A stretch of 64,000 bases of DNA. Origin: Camillea tinctor. Taxonomy: Eukaryota > Ascomycota > Sordariomycetes > Xylariales > Xylariaceae. Shown piece by piece: positions 45,192 to 59,200 of this stretch. The position numbers and the translations under genes were made by a program. The stretch spans positions 1-64,000 of the forward strand of contig MU394068.1 of the NCBI GenBank assembly GCA_022578605.1. Reading direction: 5' to 3'. The number at the start of each line of letters is the position of its first letter. The stretch's first letter is position 1. The notes below the pieces were generated by a model, which made no database searches, had not been told where the DNA came from, and was given only the letters and a program-made list of their open reading frames with translations.

Positions 45192-48100
45192 ATACCTGAC
45201 CTCACACTCGCAGTTCCCCAATACAAGCGCACTGCTACCCGCTACATACCTACCTAGGTACATACCTACTATGTAGGTACGTAAGCCAACTACTAGTGTA
45301 GTTCCCGTTCTTGTACTCCGTATCTGACTTGTCTATATCCCTACCCAGTAGGTAGGTACCTATCGAATTTTCGGATAGATCAATGTGGCTTGTGAGATAT
45401 ATATAAAAGAAAAGACAAGAAAAACTCCAAGACCAATCAGAAGCAAAGAAAGGCAAATACAAGCCCTCTACGTCCAAACTCGATATGACGAAACAATTTC
45501 CAACCCAAAAACAAATCATGGTAGAGAAAGCTCCTTGTACTAAACGAGACAAGAACAGAAAGTTTAACGCAGTGAAGATGAATCTAACACCACCTCCAGA
45601 TGTAAGAGCTACAAGTTGTACTTCAGTCTATGAATTAATCGTCAATTATGGACTATATGTTAGTTGTGGTGCCCAGGGTTTGAACTAAACTGGTGCTCTC
45701 CTAGTTGTGCATAGCTGGTGACTACTCAGTATTATACTCGAGACGCAAGAGTGAAAAAAAAAACGGCATTATTAGTGGAAGTTAACTGCTTTTTTTTTAA
45801 TAACAAAAGGAGACCTTACTCTTCCTATGCGACTTACCAAGGACAGGTCGAAGTATTGACATACCTCAACTTATTGACGGCTGATATAAGTGCACAAGAC
45901 TCAATGCGTAGGTAAAAACCAAGTATTGCAGCATCCATGAGTGGCACTTCTCAACACAAAATCAGGATAAGACTATGAACATGTTTAAAAGCACTCTCAC
46001 GTGTACTCATCTAGGGGTACAGACTAGTACTATGTTGATACTTGTATTGCGATGCTGAGTGAGCTAAAGCGAGGCCTTGGGATCGGTCATAAGCACCTCG
46101 GTCAAAATTGTTACATAGCTCTGTTCAACAGGGCAAGTGAATTCGCCCATATCCGACCTTCCTATGCTTGTGCTAGAACGACTGGGACTCTCTTGAATGC
46201 ACTTCATTAGGCTGCTGAATTCTGCCATGGCTGGTACTCAGCGACATAGAACCCAATAATACCCCCAACTTCACTAGATCCTACAAAGCACTTATCCAAG
46301 TAGGTGGTCTATCACGTAGCTTCATGTATATAAGTTATGTATGCGCTATGCATCGATGTATATGCTAGACCACACCCTTCCAAATCTTCTCCCTCTGTCT
46401 TCTCTTCACCCCATCTTTCATATATTATCTTATTTTACCCTCAATGTATATGTTGATAGAAACTTGAATAGAGCCCAAGACTAATGAAAAATACATGATG
46501 AATATCTCAGAACTGCCATATCTAGGTATCTATACGTATATTGATAATTCCTGTCACTTACCTAATGGTCATCCTTTATGCTGGCGATCCAACTTTGAAG
46601 GAGGCTGTTCATTCCAGCCCCCAATATCTTAGTCAACTCATGATTTTTCTCGTAACTCCCGCGTGAGTGATGCTGATGGTTTACGAATAAATGTCATGAC
46701 CAAACTCATTGGAAACAGGTATACGATTGACTTGACTAGAGATCTTGTGCCTGTTGCCTATCACAATTCCTTGGTGCGTGAGGCTGGCACCAATGGCCAT
46801 ATCCAGACGCTTTCATACGTGCAAGTATATACCTAAGGACTATGTAAATATATTGAAGCATCATGCTTGTACACGATGATAAAAATACCTGGTTCTCAAC
46901 CTAAGACAAGTCATTTGGGGTTCATATGGCCTGAGAGAGGTGTACGGGGTTGTTGTACGTGCTACAAGAGAGTCGCACGCGTACTCTTTTCGGCCGCATG
47001 TGATACACAGAGTAACAATCTACCTCCAAAATGAAAGGAGATACTTGCCCAGCATATGCATGAGCCCGTTCACAACACTGGATTCAGTCCTAGAAGAATT
47101 ACTAGAGTACGGTAGCCTTGGAATGGAGCTGAGTAAGTTGTCGTGAATCATGAATAACCTTCCAACGACCTAGACGCATTAAGCCGTGTGCACTTGGAAG
47201 TACCCTATCTCTGTTGAACCTGACAACTAGAAGTTGGCTTCTGCACGATGGAGTTGAATTCTGTGGTTGACCTAATCTATAAGACTTTATGTGTGCACGA
47301 TAACTGGCGCCATCTCTTTTGGACATGATTTAGTCCTGGGACTTGTTTCTAGCATTAGCACCAAAATAGTAGATATACCCCGTCCTTCTCCCAAATCATT
47401 CTTCCAACTAGCTTTAAGGCACCATCATGACAGCTAAACCGTTTATTGCGTCTTCGAAGCTCGTTAGGTCTATACAATCCATTCGATGCTTGGTATCGTG
47501 TAATAAACGATGGTCTTAAAAATATCAAGGCATGTCACCCTTTCCCTTGCCTTGCAAAAAGTATTGCCCAATATTTATTGGTAAGGTTATAGGCCAAGGC
47601 CCGTTTCGTAGTCAATGCTGTGATCGCCAACAATGTTTATTCCATTAATTACCAAAGCGCTTCTGTAAACTTGAATAGGTAGCTTGAATTTCCGATACGA
47701 AATCAATAAAAGATTTCTAGATGTCGCAGGATTAAGATGTTAGATTATAGTGAACATCTATTATCCGCCTTGTATTTAGTATTCATTTTTAAAATAGCCG
47801 GCTCCGTAGACATAATACAATATACACCCCCATCACCTACATTTTACGAATGTTTTCATAGAGCCGGGAGTTCCATAGTTACTCAGAAGAAGTTATGTTG
47901 AGATATCCAATGAAGCTGCTATGAGGTACTTGATTTTACACTTAATATTGATTTATTTTTATCAAATGTCTTTTTACAGTCTCGCAGAGAAACAGTTATA
48001 GAGGGAGTGTATATGACAAGCTTGCACCCGATACGGGATCACGAGCATAACGGCGAGAGAAAACCCTAGCGATGGTTTCAGGTAAGCCAAATTGCCTATA

Positions 48101-49931
48101 TTTTACTTAGGTGTCATCGTGTTTTATTTTTGACTGAAACTTCGTTTTACACAAGTGCCTATTAAAAAAGGCTAAAAGCCAACAACAATAAGATGATATA
48201 TTACCGTCATTTAGGTTGTCACATGGGAAAGGGAAGGCGAAAAATACTCTTAGCACGATCGGCTACGTCTCAAACGCCCCTAGATCAATAACGAGAGTGA
48301 TCATCCCTTTCGCTTCCAAAACAAGGGAGACATGGTGATCATACAGGCACGGTCTGAGAATGACAAGGTCGTTTTTCAGGAACGAGAATCTTCCGAAGAA
48401 CAAGCTTAAATTTTCAAGATTGAATCAGGGTTCAAAACTTGGCTGGGGATTCTGAAGATAGAAGATTGATATCATTGCTACCCTATGCGGTTTCAATATA
48501 GATTCGAACATTCGTGTAGAATTGCATCAAAAACGTCCCATGCAGTATTATAGTATTCAAGACTTATACAACCTCCTTACGCTAGTCAGACTTAGTGCAT
48601 CTGCATAGGATGCTTATCTCGGGTATAAGATTCAACTAAAGGTTGCATTGACCACCCGACGAACGGCGACTGCGAGAATTCCCGTCGCATCAGTTGTAGA
48701 TGTACCGATACATTTTCCAGAGTCTTCCCCACGTGGTACATCATTTAGATCTTAAAAGCGTTAGCCAGCAGTTGGACTAAAAGACCGCAAGGTCGGATTG
48801 TTCGAGAAACAAAGCTAGCACCGTTGAGGGAACAAGGGGCCGAGAGTTTAAAAAAAAAGAAGAACGCTCATCCCATTTTCTTTTGTGTCGATCATTTCGT
48901 CATAGTGTTCTTTGAGCTAATTAGTAGTTGCATGGGGGGACGGGGGATTTACAATCTTGTACACGTACGTACGTATGTACTGAGCAATGTCCAGGTATAT
49001 ACGAATATAATCGACAAGATGGAGTAAGACAACATGCATAGGCAAGGTAAAATGAAGAGAAGAAGAAAAAAAAGGACGACGATAAATAAATAACAATACA
49101 TAATCTAATAAGAACTTCTTGTTGGTCTCCGTTTTTAGAAAGCAAAGACGAAAAGAAAAAGAAGAAAAAAAGAGGAGGTTGTTACGAGGCGTTCGGGATC
49201 TGGCTTCTCCCTAGATTGCAATGCAGCACATACGGGGGCACAATTGACCGAGACGAGGGAGTTGTGGAATGGATATATTGACTTGTGATCGATGAATTTT
49301 TTTGGTCGTCCTTACTGAGTACTCACTCTTCCATGATACACATGTGAGTTATGCGTCGTCCGGCGGTTTGCCAGTGATACATACCTACATATCAATTGAT
49401 GTTTGTAGGTTACGAATATAGTAGATAGTAGTAGTGTTTGCGCAAGAAACAATTCTGTGTGGTTCGGATAAGGGGGGTCGTAGGTGAGTACAGGTACCTT
49501 AGCAGCAACTAGAACTGTCTCCATTATTCCCAACGTCTTACTGGTTGACACGTCTGATGTTGCTTTTTCTTCTCACTGAAATTTATCAACTACAAAACGC
49601 TAGGATCGGGGATGCGGGGTTCATAATGCTCTCAGCAGTACCTTCTACGTAGTGTACATCCATAGCATACGTGTGCTGCAATATTTAACACTGCAAGGCC
49701 GACCACGGGTCCCTGCATCTGGGTAATGTAGGTTAGGCTGTCAGGTACGTATATAGGTACTTAGGTACCCGAACGAAGTTGACTTGCATATAGTATCTCT
49801 TTTTTTACCAGCCTAGAACGTGTGTTTCCTATCCGAGCAATCATTAGCTGCGATTGTGACCTTTGATTGGTTAGAGGGCCTGCGAATTACCCACGACTAC
49901 CCATGCCCTGAAACACACTTCCCTGCCTTTC

Positions 49932-49945
49932 CCTACCTAGGTAGG
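49932..49945. promoter_or_regulatory. 14-bp perfect palindrome CCTACCTAGGTAGG
   Basis: Longest member of the TACCTAGGTA palindromes scattered through the spacers. No gene start is near, so a regulatory role is only a possibility. Confidence 0.4.
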
Positions 49946-51495
49946 CATTAAATTCCTTACCCTTTTCTTTTTCCTTTTCTTTTTCTTTTCGTTACTTATC
50001 TCACCCTTTTTCGATGGCCGGGCCGCGATAAGTGGTTTCTCTTCTCCCTACCCCGCCCTACCCGCCTCCGTTTTCTATCACCCCTTTTAACTATCTATGA
50101 TACCTTACCCCTTAGCGGACCTCCGTTTGCAAATGTATGTACATTTGCTGGCAATGTGATCGGAATCTCAGAGGTGAAGGATGTTGGGGATGTTGACCTA
50201 GGTGTCTAAATAGCTGTAGTGCGACGCAAACTGGCTAGGTTATAGTATTTAGTTGTAAAAGACTCATTGTTGATCACCAACCACACTATCTTGTAGATTA
50301 CTACACTAGACTCACTAATGCACAAAACTTATTCGGTATTCGGTAGGTAATAAGGTGCTATGTACGAGAGATTATGCTTGGGCAGATGCTACTACCTAGT
50401 GTAACCTTAGGTACTGGTTGGTATGCTGTTCACATACAGACCACAGCAGGTCGCTGCATTGCACATATTCCGAGAAGCGAGAGGTGGCACTTATACAAAT
50501 GTTGTGCCCCAGAGCACGAAGTGATTCAGTGCTCGTATACGTGCTTCTCATGCAGCTGTCCGGCTGTCTGGCAATGTCTTGCGCCGCAGCGGATGGATCG
50601 GGCGGGTTAATTACCAACGCCAGCCTCATAAAAAGATCATGATCCCGCTTATACGACCGAGGAACTGAGATTCGTGGAATAACATGGAATGTCTAGCGTA
50701 GATAGTGTCGACGAACATAAGCGTCGGCCGGTTCCTTGGTGTTCCAACTGATCGCGGGTCACGATAAGTCTGGCCATGTAGTTCAAGGCAACCCGGCTGG
50801 GAATAGGCTTATCGTTGACAACGATATTCAATGACAGTGTGTGATCGTATGTTCCGATAATGCTCGGGTGGGGATTGCCAACTCGCTGGATCGGATTGCA
50901 TAGGACATGCAATGTTATATTCCAAGGTAAACAGGAATAGACCTCTGTCATCCGACAATCCCAATTACGGCCTTCCACTCAGCAGGAACTATGGCTATGT
51001 AGTCTACACATACTACCAAGCTTTTCTTCGCAAGCTATGACCTAAACTACTACACTAGTTGAGCTGGGCTGGGCTGTGATAGAACGCCTTACCTCGCACT
51101 GAACACTTGGGAAGGGGCTGAGTAGTTGACGGCATCGACGGTTAGGCGTTGCCTTGATCAGTACTATTCGAATAGGGGTGGGGGGCGACGACGACAAATC
51201 AGACTAACTAGTGTAGAAAGAAGAGGAGAAAAAAAGGGGAGAAGAATAAAAGGGGAGGGGCAAAAGAGTATCAAAGAAGAACAAGGTGGTAATTTACACT
51301 GTTTCAATTCATAGTATGTGGCAAAATAAAGTATTTACGATCGGAATACATCGAAGTTGAGAAATACCATATTCATAACTCTCTCTTTAGAATGGTGTGA
51401 AGCTAGAAAATTGCCGTGTAAGGAAAGCGGTAAAAGATCAAAGGTGTAGTACAGAATCCAGCGCACCAATGCCGACTGACAAGGTACCTAAGGAA

Positions 51496-51507
51496 GGGGG
51501 GGGGGGG
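51496..51507. repeat. G12 homopolymer
   Basis: Twelve consecutive G, then CGGG. Confidence 0.9.
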
Positions 51508-52978
51508 CGGGCTGTGTCGTCAGTGGCTGGTCGAGTCCCTGACTAAGTTTTGGTGTGCCAGGTACTTGGTACCCGTACAGCCCGTGGAAGCGTACGGACA
51601 ACCAGCTGAAAGGCGCTGAAGAACCCGCTAGGGTGGCAGGTACCAAGCACCAGACCCCATCCCTGCATTTTGAAACGGGTCTAGCCAATCAGAAAGAAGA
51701 ACCCCTGAGCAGGGAGTCGCGCGTCGCAGGCCCTTAATTTATTATAGTTCTCAGGTGTTAGTGTAGGGTTTCTTGATGAGGATCTTCTGAGGATCCTGAC
51801 AACGCGATGGAAGAAGCAAAAGATGGGCAGCAAGACGATTATTGAATCCACTTCAACTACCGCACATCTAATGCAGCCTATCGTTTAGCATTGCCTAGCA
51901 TTAGGAGAGGATTTTTATTTATTTTATTAATTAGGTAATTAATCCTAATCCTTTTTCCTACACTACTTTTCTTTTTCTTTTTATTCGTATGTAGTACATT
52001 GGATTTGGGATTTAGTGTAAACACAACTTATACCCCATATACAATGTTGCACCTGAAGGGTTTCATATTAAAGTATTATACCTAGTGTATATAGTAGATA
52101 ACCCCCCTTGAATATATTAAGGCCGCATAAGCCTGGGCGGCAAAGAGATGTAGTGCAGATGTGTGTAAGTGCTGTAACCTTAGTGCAGTGTAAAAAAAAT
52201 GTGATGGTGAAGTTTGACCTTTGGGGGAGGGATTGGGAAGGATGGGGGAATTGGGATTTGTATTACAGTACACTAAAGCACTGTAGTAGACCGGCGTTCG
52301 TCCAATGATGCAGGTGCTCTCCACTTGTACCGGGTACATAGACCCACCCTCGCGTATTTGTCTTCTTTCCTAATCCAGTCAGCCAAGCCGGGAGCCCTTG
52401 TTCTTACTGTACAGTAGGTACATGTGCTTTACCAGTACCCACCCTCTTTCCCTTCATACACCTTTATGACCTCCCCTCCCTCTCTTTTTCTATCCACCGT
52501 CTTCACCTCAACCCAATCCATCCCTCTCGACACACAACTTCCCACCCAGTCCAGTCACTCACTCTCCGACGACTTTGTTCGTCACCACGCTCCTTAACTG
52601 TCTAGTCAGTCATTCCGAATGTGAATCTCGATATCAGACCTCCGGTGTCGATATCCTTCACTACGTTCCTTATTTTTGTCTTGCGACTTGCACTCGTTCT
52701 GTGTGCGAGATAACCGATCATATATCAGCGGTGGAAGGGATAAGCAGAAGAAGATAAAGTACGCCTTGGAAGAGAAAAAAAAAAAGAACAGAGGGTATTG
52801 GAGAAAGGAACAATATAACCTCTAGCAGGGAATTATAGAAGACGAGGCCATCGTTGTTTGGGGAGGAAGGGATTCCAGGTTTTCGACAAACAGCCTTCCC
52901 TAGGGACCTACTTACCGATTGAACTTTACGAACACCATCTCTACCCGCGCATCTTACCAGATCCCAATTCTAGGCAAG

Positions 52979-54854
52979 ATGTCGTCTAAGCTATACACCA
53001 CCCTCACCCTCTTGGGTGCCTCTTCGGTTGCCCATGCCTTCTGGCGCATGGAGTGTCGCGGTGTCACCGGTCTTGCCCGTGTTGACCCTCTCGTCAACTT
53101 CAACGAGATTTCACCGCATGCGCACACTGTGCACGGCTCTTCTGGTAAGTTGGCACGATTGGTATAAGTTGAAGTTGTGGCTGGTGTTAACCTTTGCGCC
53201 CTGGGCAGGTTTCGGTATTGATGCCGACTACTCCCAACTCTTTGGAGGCAACTGCAGCTCTTGCATTGTGAAGCAAGATAAGTCCGCCTACTGGACTCCC
53301 ATTCTGTACTTTAAGGATGGTACTACTGGCGAATTCGAGATGGTTCCTCAGGTCGGTGGCATGCTTGCGTAAGTTTTATTTTATATTTTATTTTTCCCTT
53401 TTATCCTCCTTTCCCCTATTCCCAGTGTCACAGGTTATACCATAATGTCCCATTGTGCTTCAGATTATGTATAATATATATGTACTGCTGCATATACAGC
53501 AACCAACTTTCTCTCATGGCAATTATGTAAAGCACGATTAACACAATACCAGGTACTACTTCCTACGTGGTGAGAACATCCAGGCTTTCAAGCCTGGCTT
53601 CAAGATGCTTGCTGGTGACACCAACCGCCGCAACTATACTCTTGGTGACCCTCACACCCCCGACCCTCCTTCGGCTAGCTGGGCGAGCCTTGGACAGACC
53701 ACTCAGGATGCCCTAGGCCAACGAGCGATCGGATTCAACTGCTTGAACTACCTTACCGATGCCGAGGGTTCATTGTACCGCCACTACCTGCCCGAGAAGA
53801 CGTTCCTAGACCAGAAGTGTATTAACGGTACACGTATCGAACTGTCCTTCCCCTCTTGCTGGAACGGCGAGCTAGATAGCGATGACCACAAGAGCCACGT
53901 TGCCTACCCTGATATGGTCACCGATGGCAACTGTCCCGATAGTCATCCCCAGCGTCTGCCGGGTCTCTTCTATGAGACTATCTGGGCCACCAACGACGAG
54001 CAATTTGCTGGCCGCACAGGAGAGTTTGTCTTGGCTAATGGTGATCCTACTGGTAAGTTATATTATTGTATCCTTCAGGTGAATGGTTTGAGGTGCTGAT
54101 GGAGGTTTCAGGATTTGGCTATCACGGCGATTTCATCAATGGATGGGACGAGGACTTCCTTCAAAATGCCGTTGACGAATGTACCAACCTTTCTGGCCGT
54201 GTCGAGGACTGCTCCGTATTCACCAACAATGGACCGCTGCAGACTTTGGACGAGATGACATCGTGCAAGTTCGATATGCCCTCGAGCCTTTTGGACGAGA
54301 ACTGCGCCGCACTCAACCTAGCCTCTCTCCCCGGCAATGTCCAGATTCAGTATGGACCTCAAGAGGCCACTGCAGGCGGCCACTCCAGTGGCTCTAACCC
54401 CTTCGACGACTTCACCAGCTTCGTTGGTAGTGTATTTAAGGGTGGCGACTCGACATCGACTAGTTCCTCATCCTATGCAGTACCCACACTCCCCCCGCCC
54501 TCTAACACTCCATCGATCCTACCGACCGGTGCTGCCTTCATCGAGACTTCGTCCAGCGCTGCCTCCTCTGAGCCTCAAGTTGGTATAATGGCCGCCACTA
54601 GCGCGCTATCTTCGAGTGCTGCCCCGCCAGCACCTACTTCGGCTCCTGCGCCTACATCCGAGCCGGGTGTATCGTATGAAGTCGCCAGCACCCAGACCGT
54701 CACCACCGGTGACTTGGTTGAAGAGATCATCTGGATGGAGCCGGTTGTGTACGTCACTGAGGATACGGTCGTCACTACCACCGTGAGTGGCCCTGCCAAG
54801 AGGAGCAAGCTTCGAAGGGACCACGCCCTGCGTCACCGTCACCACGGCCACTAG
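52979..54854 (+). CDS. Secreted DUF1996-domain protein
   Basis: Four exons, 52979-53144, 53209-53368, 53553-54052 and 54112-54854, encode 522 residues. The introns are 64, 184, 64-class and 59 nt in order 64, 184 and 60 or fewer; all start GTAAGT and end CAG, and phases 1, 2 and 1 join correctly. Residues 1-20 are a signal peptide ending AHA. The DUF1996 region follows (DPLVNFNEISPHAHTVHG, DYSQLFGGNCSSC, YWTPILYF, FNCLNYL, FPSCWNGELDSDDHKSHVAYPD, CPDSHPQRLPGLFYETIW) with conserved Cys and His residues. After about residue 370 there is a Ser/Thr/Pro-rich, probably O-glycosylated linker. The tail holds a KR site and a basic, histidine-rich end (LRHRHHGH). DUF1996 proteins are secreted or wall-associated fungal proteins without an established reaction that I can name. 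Confidence 0.9.
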
Positions 54855-56232
54855 GTCAACAACAATAACAACCTTTTCTTCTTGAACTCTTCTTTCGGTG
54901 GAAATATTTTCGCGATGAGGATGGTGAATTTTGCATCAAATGTCTTCCTGTGGCTGACTCGATCTCACCCGAGTCCTTTTCAGTACATGTCAATTTATTC
55001 TCGACTCTTTGGAGAAAATAAATGCAAATATGAAGTCTCAGCATTGAACCAGGTTGATGCCAAAGGAAAACAAGAAAATTTACAATAGGCGATTCTATTG
55101 TGCATACAAAAAGGCGTTGTTGCGTAGTGATATTGCATATGGGGTCGACCAAGGCGTTATGAGTGCGTGGATGGTTTGACGTTTCCTTTTTTTTTTTTCC
55201 CCTTTTCTTTTTTTAAGCTTCTGCATCAGTGGATTTCCTCTTCTGGCAAGGGATCTCCTAACACCTTTGCAGTTTACAGTTACACATTAAGGAGAGATCT
55301 GAAGAAAATGAATTTGAGTTAAATGATTCCGTGGCCTTTGTGAGTGATGCGTGAAACATAATTAAGATGATTTCTGTCTATCGTTTGTGGTCATCGAGGC
55401 AGCTTTAATGAAGCCCCGCCTTTCTATCCCTAGTTTCGATGCCATACTCATACATACAGAATAGAATGATCACATCCTAGTTGGGAGGCCACCATATTGT
55501 CATTGTCACTTGGGAATTATAGCGAATTTCTACTCATCTTTTCTTTCTGTTTCGGAAGTCTAATGTGGGCATTCGTGGGCGACGGATGATATGTGGTTGG
55601 AATGCGCGATGAGTCCCCCACCAAAACAACATTCCAACTACAACGATGTAATCACGCAGTGCCCCTCTTAGTTCTTCATTGCTGAATTTAATTTGTTTAC
55701 GTCTGGTCTGGATCATAGCATTGTGTAATGGTCTTCGGGTATTCCCTCTATCGGAGGAATTGTTCTGACTCTCTTCGTTTTGTCTTCTTTTTTTTTTTGT
55801 TCTTCCACATTGAGAATAATGTTTGCTGTGATGGTTGTTGCTCTGTTGAAGAGACCGAAGATTTACAGGTTGAAGCTTTAATACTAATCATATACGGATA
55901 AACGAGAGATCTCGACGAATTCATATACACATACTGTCTAACGAAACGGAATTGCCATCGTGGTTTGAGAGTTTGCTCATGAGATCCACGTTGACTGGCG
56001 AAGCACAACACTAAATCCGATTCAACTTCATATGGAGCATCTTAGATATCGAGATCCAGATCAGCCGACTCACTTGGGAACCACGAATAGAGTCGACAAT
56101 CAGGAGTAAGGATATCAGTCTGGCAACCAATTCTACGTAGTTTGGTGGCCATTGACGACAGCAAGGTCTCCTTAGACCAACCTGGGTGCTGCTCAATCGA
56201 CCACAAGAATCAATTCTACTTCGATAATCATA
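54855..56232. other. 1.4-kb spacer
   Basis: Presumed 3' region of the DUF1996 gene and promoter of the membrane-anchored Ser-rich gene. No gene or repeat of note was found. Confidence 0.6.
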
Positions 56233-59200
56233 ATGCCTAATCTTTCATACCTCCAAGCTCGCATCGAAGCAGCGTCCTCATCCTCGTCCACACCACCGGG
56301 AAGTGTCACTCCCGAGGCTGCATCTACGCTCTCCCTCGGTGCCATCATAGGCATCGCGGTAGGCGGATCTGTGGTTCTCTTCGCAGCCCTGACACCCGTA
56401 CTCATAATCCTCGCTAAGTGGCAGGACCGCCGGCGCGCTGAGTCGTCTCCCCTGGTTACTGCCTGCTGCCCCATAAGCAGTTCTACGTTCGCCGCCATCA
56501 CTTCAAGGGACGGGCAATACCATGAGGAGGATAGAACTTGGGAAAAGAGCGGATCGCGGAGGCTACGCAAGAAGAGCGTCGCTAGCGAGCAGGTAATGTT
56601 CGATGCTACTACAGGGACGGCGTCGGGAGAAGGAGGTGGAGGTAGACGAGAGAGCTTGCCGGTGCTGCCTCCGGTAGTGTCGAGGCCGGGGAGCTTTAAC
56701 TTCATTGATCCTTTTGCTGTGGCGAGAGCTCAGGATGAGAGCGGTGATGGAACCGAAGCTACGGTTAAGAAGCAGAGATCACCTGATAAGCAGCGAGGAT
56801 ATATGATCTACCAGCATAGGCGAAAGACTTCCTGGATCGACGAGGATGCGCTCCATGGACCGAGCATCACATCGCCCAAAAAGGGTGGCGTCGCCAAGAG
56901 AAACCCTAGCTGGGTGGCTAACTTCGGCCGGGGTCTGGGGCGATCGCTCAGCCGGCGCTTCTCCGTGCGCAGGGGTGCTGCGGGAGCGTCCCAATTAGTC
57001 GGGAGAAGTCCCACGCTCCCTTACACGGAAGCGGCTCGGGGTTCGAGGTCGGTATCACCTACGAAAACTACTCACATGGACGAGAAGATTACGGTTGCCG
57101 AAGAAATCAAGAGCGCCCGCGATATCGAGGCAGGTATTGTGACCGCGCCAGTGCAGCAAAAACGGAACCACCACTATCCAACCCAAACACAGGTTGAGCA
57201 GCGCGGCGCTCCACCCCAGGCATATGCTGCTCGGAGGGAAGACCCAAGTCCAAGACGTCCGACCTCGAACGTGCCTATGATTAATAATAATTATAATGAT
57301 AATAATGGTACCAACCACCGGAATACGGTTGCTTTATATGCGGCGCAGCAGCTAGCCGGGGGTGCGCGCCTCCCCGTGCCTATGTCCATGACTATGCCGG
57401 CAGCACCCATCGGCCCCCGACCTAGACACCGCCGCATGACGCAGAGCAACACAGACGCGGAGCTGCAGGCGATCCTGCGAAGGACCGCAGAAAGGCTGCA
57501 GGACGGCAAGCAGAGCACGAGGCGCCAGACAATGATGTACCCTGGATCTGCTCCATCCACCTCGTCTACACCCAGGAGGAGAGCTCCAGGCGGGCTGAAT
57601 AGCATCCCAAATACTCCATCTAGAGGCACAGGTGGCGTATACGACCCAACGGCATCTAATAGTGGGAACACAAGTCCCACCAAGAGCCAGAAGAGCGCCC
57701 CAGCTGTGCTGGCTGCATGCGACGAGCTGCGTGCCGAGCTAGACGGGAGCAGCAGTCTGCAGGTACCAGTGCCAACGCAAGGGCTACCGCATCAGAGCCA
57801 AACCCATAACCAGACCCCACGACGCCACGCCCGGCAGATCTCGCAGATCTCGCAGGCTTCGATGGTATCAGAAGCGGACAGCCTAGTGGTATCACGACGA
57901 GGCTCGCAGCAGGACGCGGTCCAAACGCCACTATCAAGCCCGAGCCGCTCCGTCGGGGCGGCGCAGACGTCTCCGGCAAGTAACAACCCGCAGATGGTTG
58001 CCCAGATACGGCAAATACCCGCGGTCCCGGCATTCCAGCGACCCTTCTCCATGGCCAGCACCGAGTCCTCGGCGCTGTCGACGGTATATAGCGAGGAAGA
58101 GACGTCAATGGTGTATAGGAGTCCCCCAGCCAACGGTGACGCAAGAGCCGGCGGCGAAAGGGCGGTTCCGAACCCGAAGACGCATATGGAGAGACAGGCT
58201 ATGCAGGAGGCCCTCTTGGCGTGCGACGCGTTCGTCAAGCGCAGTTCTCAGATGAGCCTGGGCGGCGTTGGGGGGCCCAGATCTCCACTCGACAACGGAG
58301 CGAGCCCCCAGCCGCTGCGCGTTAGAAAAGAGGCAAAGGGCCAAACAGCGGCCAGTTCGAAACTATCATCGCAGAGCAGCCAAGGCTCCGGTTCCGATCC
58401 AATTGCGGCCCAGGACGGCAATAATCACAGCTTGAAAGCTACGACACCCAAGGCAGGCCCGCCTTGCTTCACAATCCACGCCCTCGACGACGTAAGCAAC
58501 GACCCTTTCACCGCGAAAACCCCGTCGCCTGTAACCCGCCTATCCAAGCTCTTCTCCCCGCTACCTGCCAAGCAGCCAAGCACCCCCAGCTCCCCCATGT
58601 CTCCGAAATCGGCGTCGTCTAGCCGTACGGCAAGGCAGGAGACGAGGAAAGACCAGACGCCCACGCGATCGCCCTCATCTCGCCGGCGCGTGGTCCCGCC
58701 TCCGCACGTACTGCGGGCGGGACCCGTCGGCGATGCTGCCCCAGTCGGAGTAGCCGTTAGCGCCTATGTCGGGGGCATGAACGAGAGCCCCGTGCGCGAG
58801 CCCGCTAGCCCAGCGCCTTCGGAGGGCGGGCTCTCGTCGGTATACGACAGCTACGCGTATCGGGACAGCTCGTACAGCTCTTACGGCGGCGGCAGTGGTG
58901 CGGCGGTCAACGAGACGGAGGCAGCGACGGTGAATACAACCGCACGCAATAGTATCTCGACGCAAGTCACGGCCCCGACCACAGCAGCGACCTCGCCCAC
59001 GCGGGGCAACAGCAACAGCAGCAGCGACAGCCCCTCGGGGCGGGCCTCGCGCTGCGGGTACCGGGTGCGCGACATCGTGGGCTCGCAGCAAAACCCTATG
59101 CCGACGACAGTCGAGGAGGAGGCGGTTAAGAGCCAGAGCCCGAACCAGATAAGCATCACGGTCAAAGCGCCCTCGCCCACGCAGCAGCAGCGATCGCGGT

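Larger units (their letters stand above)
44814..52978. other. 8.2-kb interval without a recognisable gene
   Basis: This is the longest gene-free stretch of normal composition. Both strands have only short, unrelated frames. It holds a TTATC repeat (45172-45191), several palindromes of the ACCTAGGT type (45251-45260, 45353-45362, 49932-49945, 50196-50203), a G12 run (51496-51507), and CT-rich promoter-like sequence just before the DUF1996 gene (about 52440-52560). A lineage-specific multi-exon gene or noncoding transcript cannot be excluded. Confidence 0.5.

Noticed and set aside
45660..45720. tRNA-like B box on the minus strand (GTTCAAACCC)
   Set aside because: The flanking bases do not form a T stem and no A box lies at the right distance.
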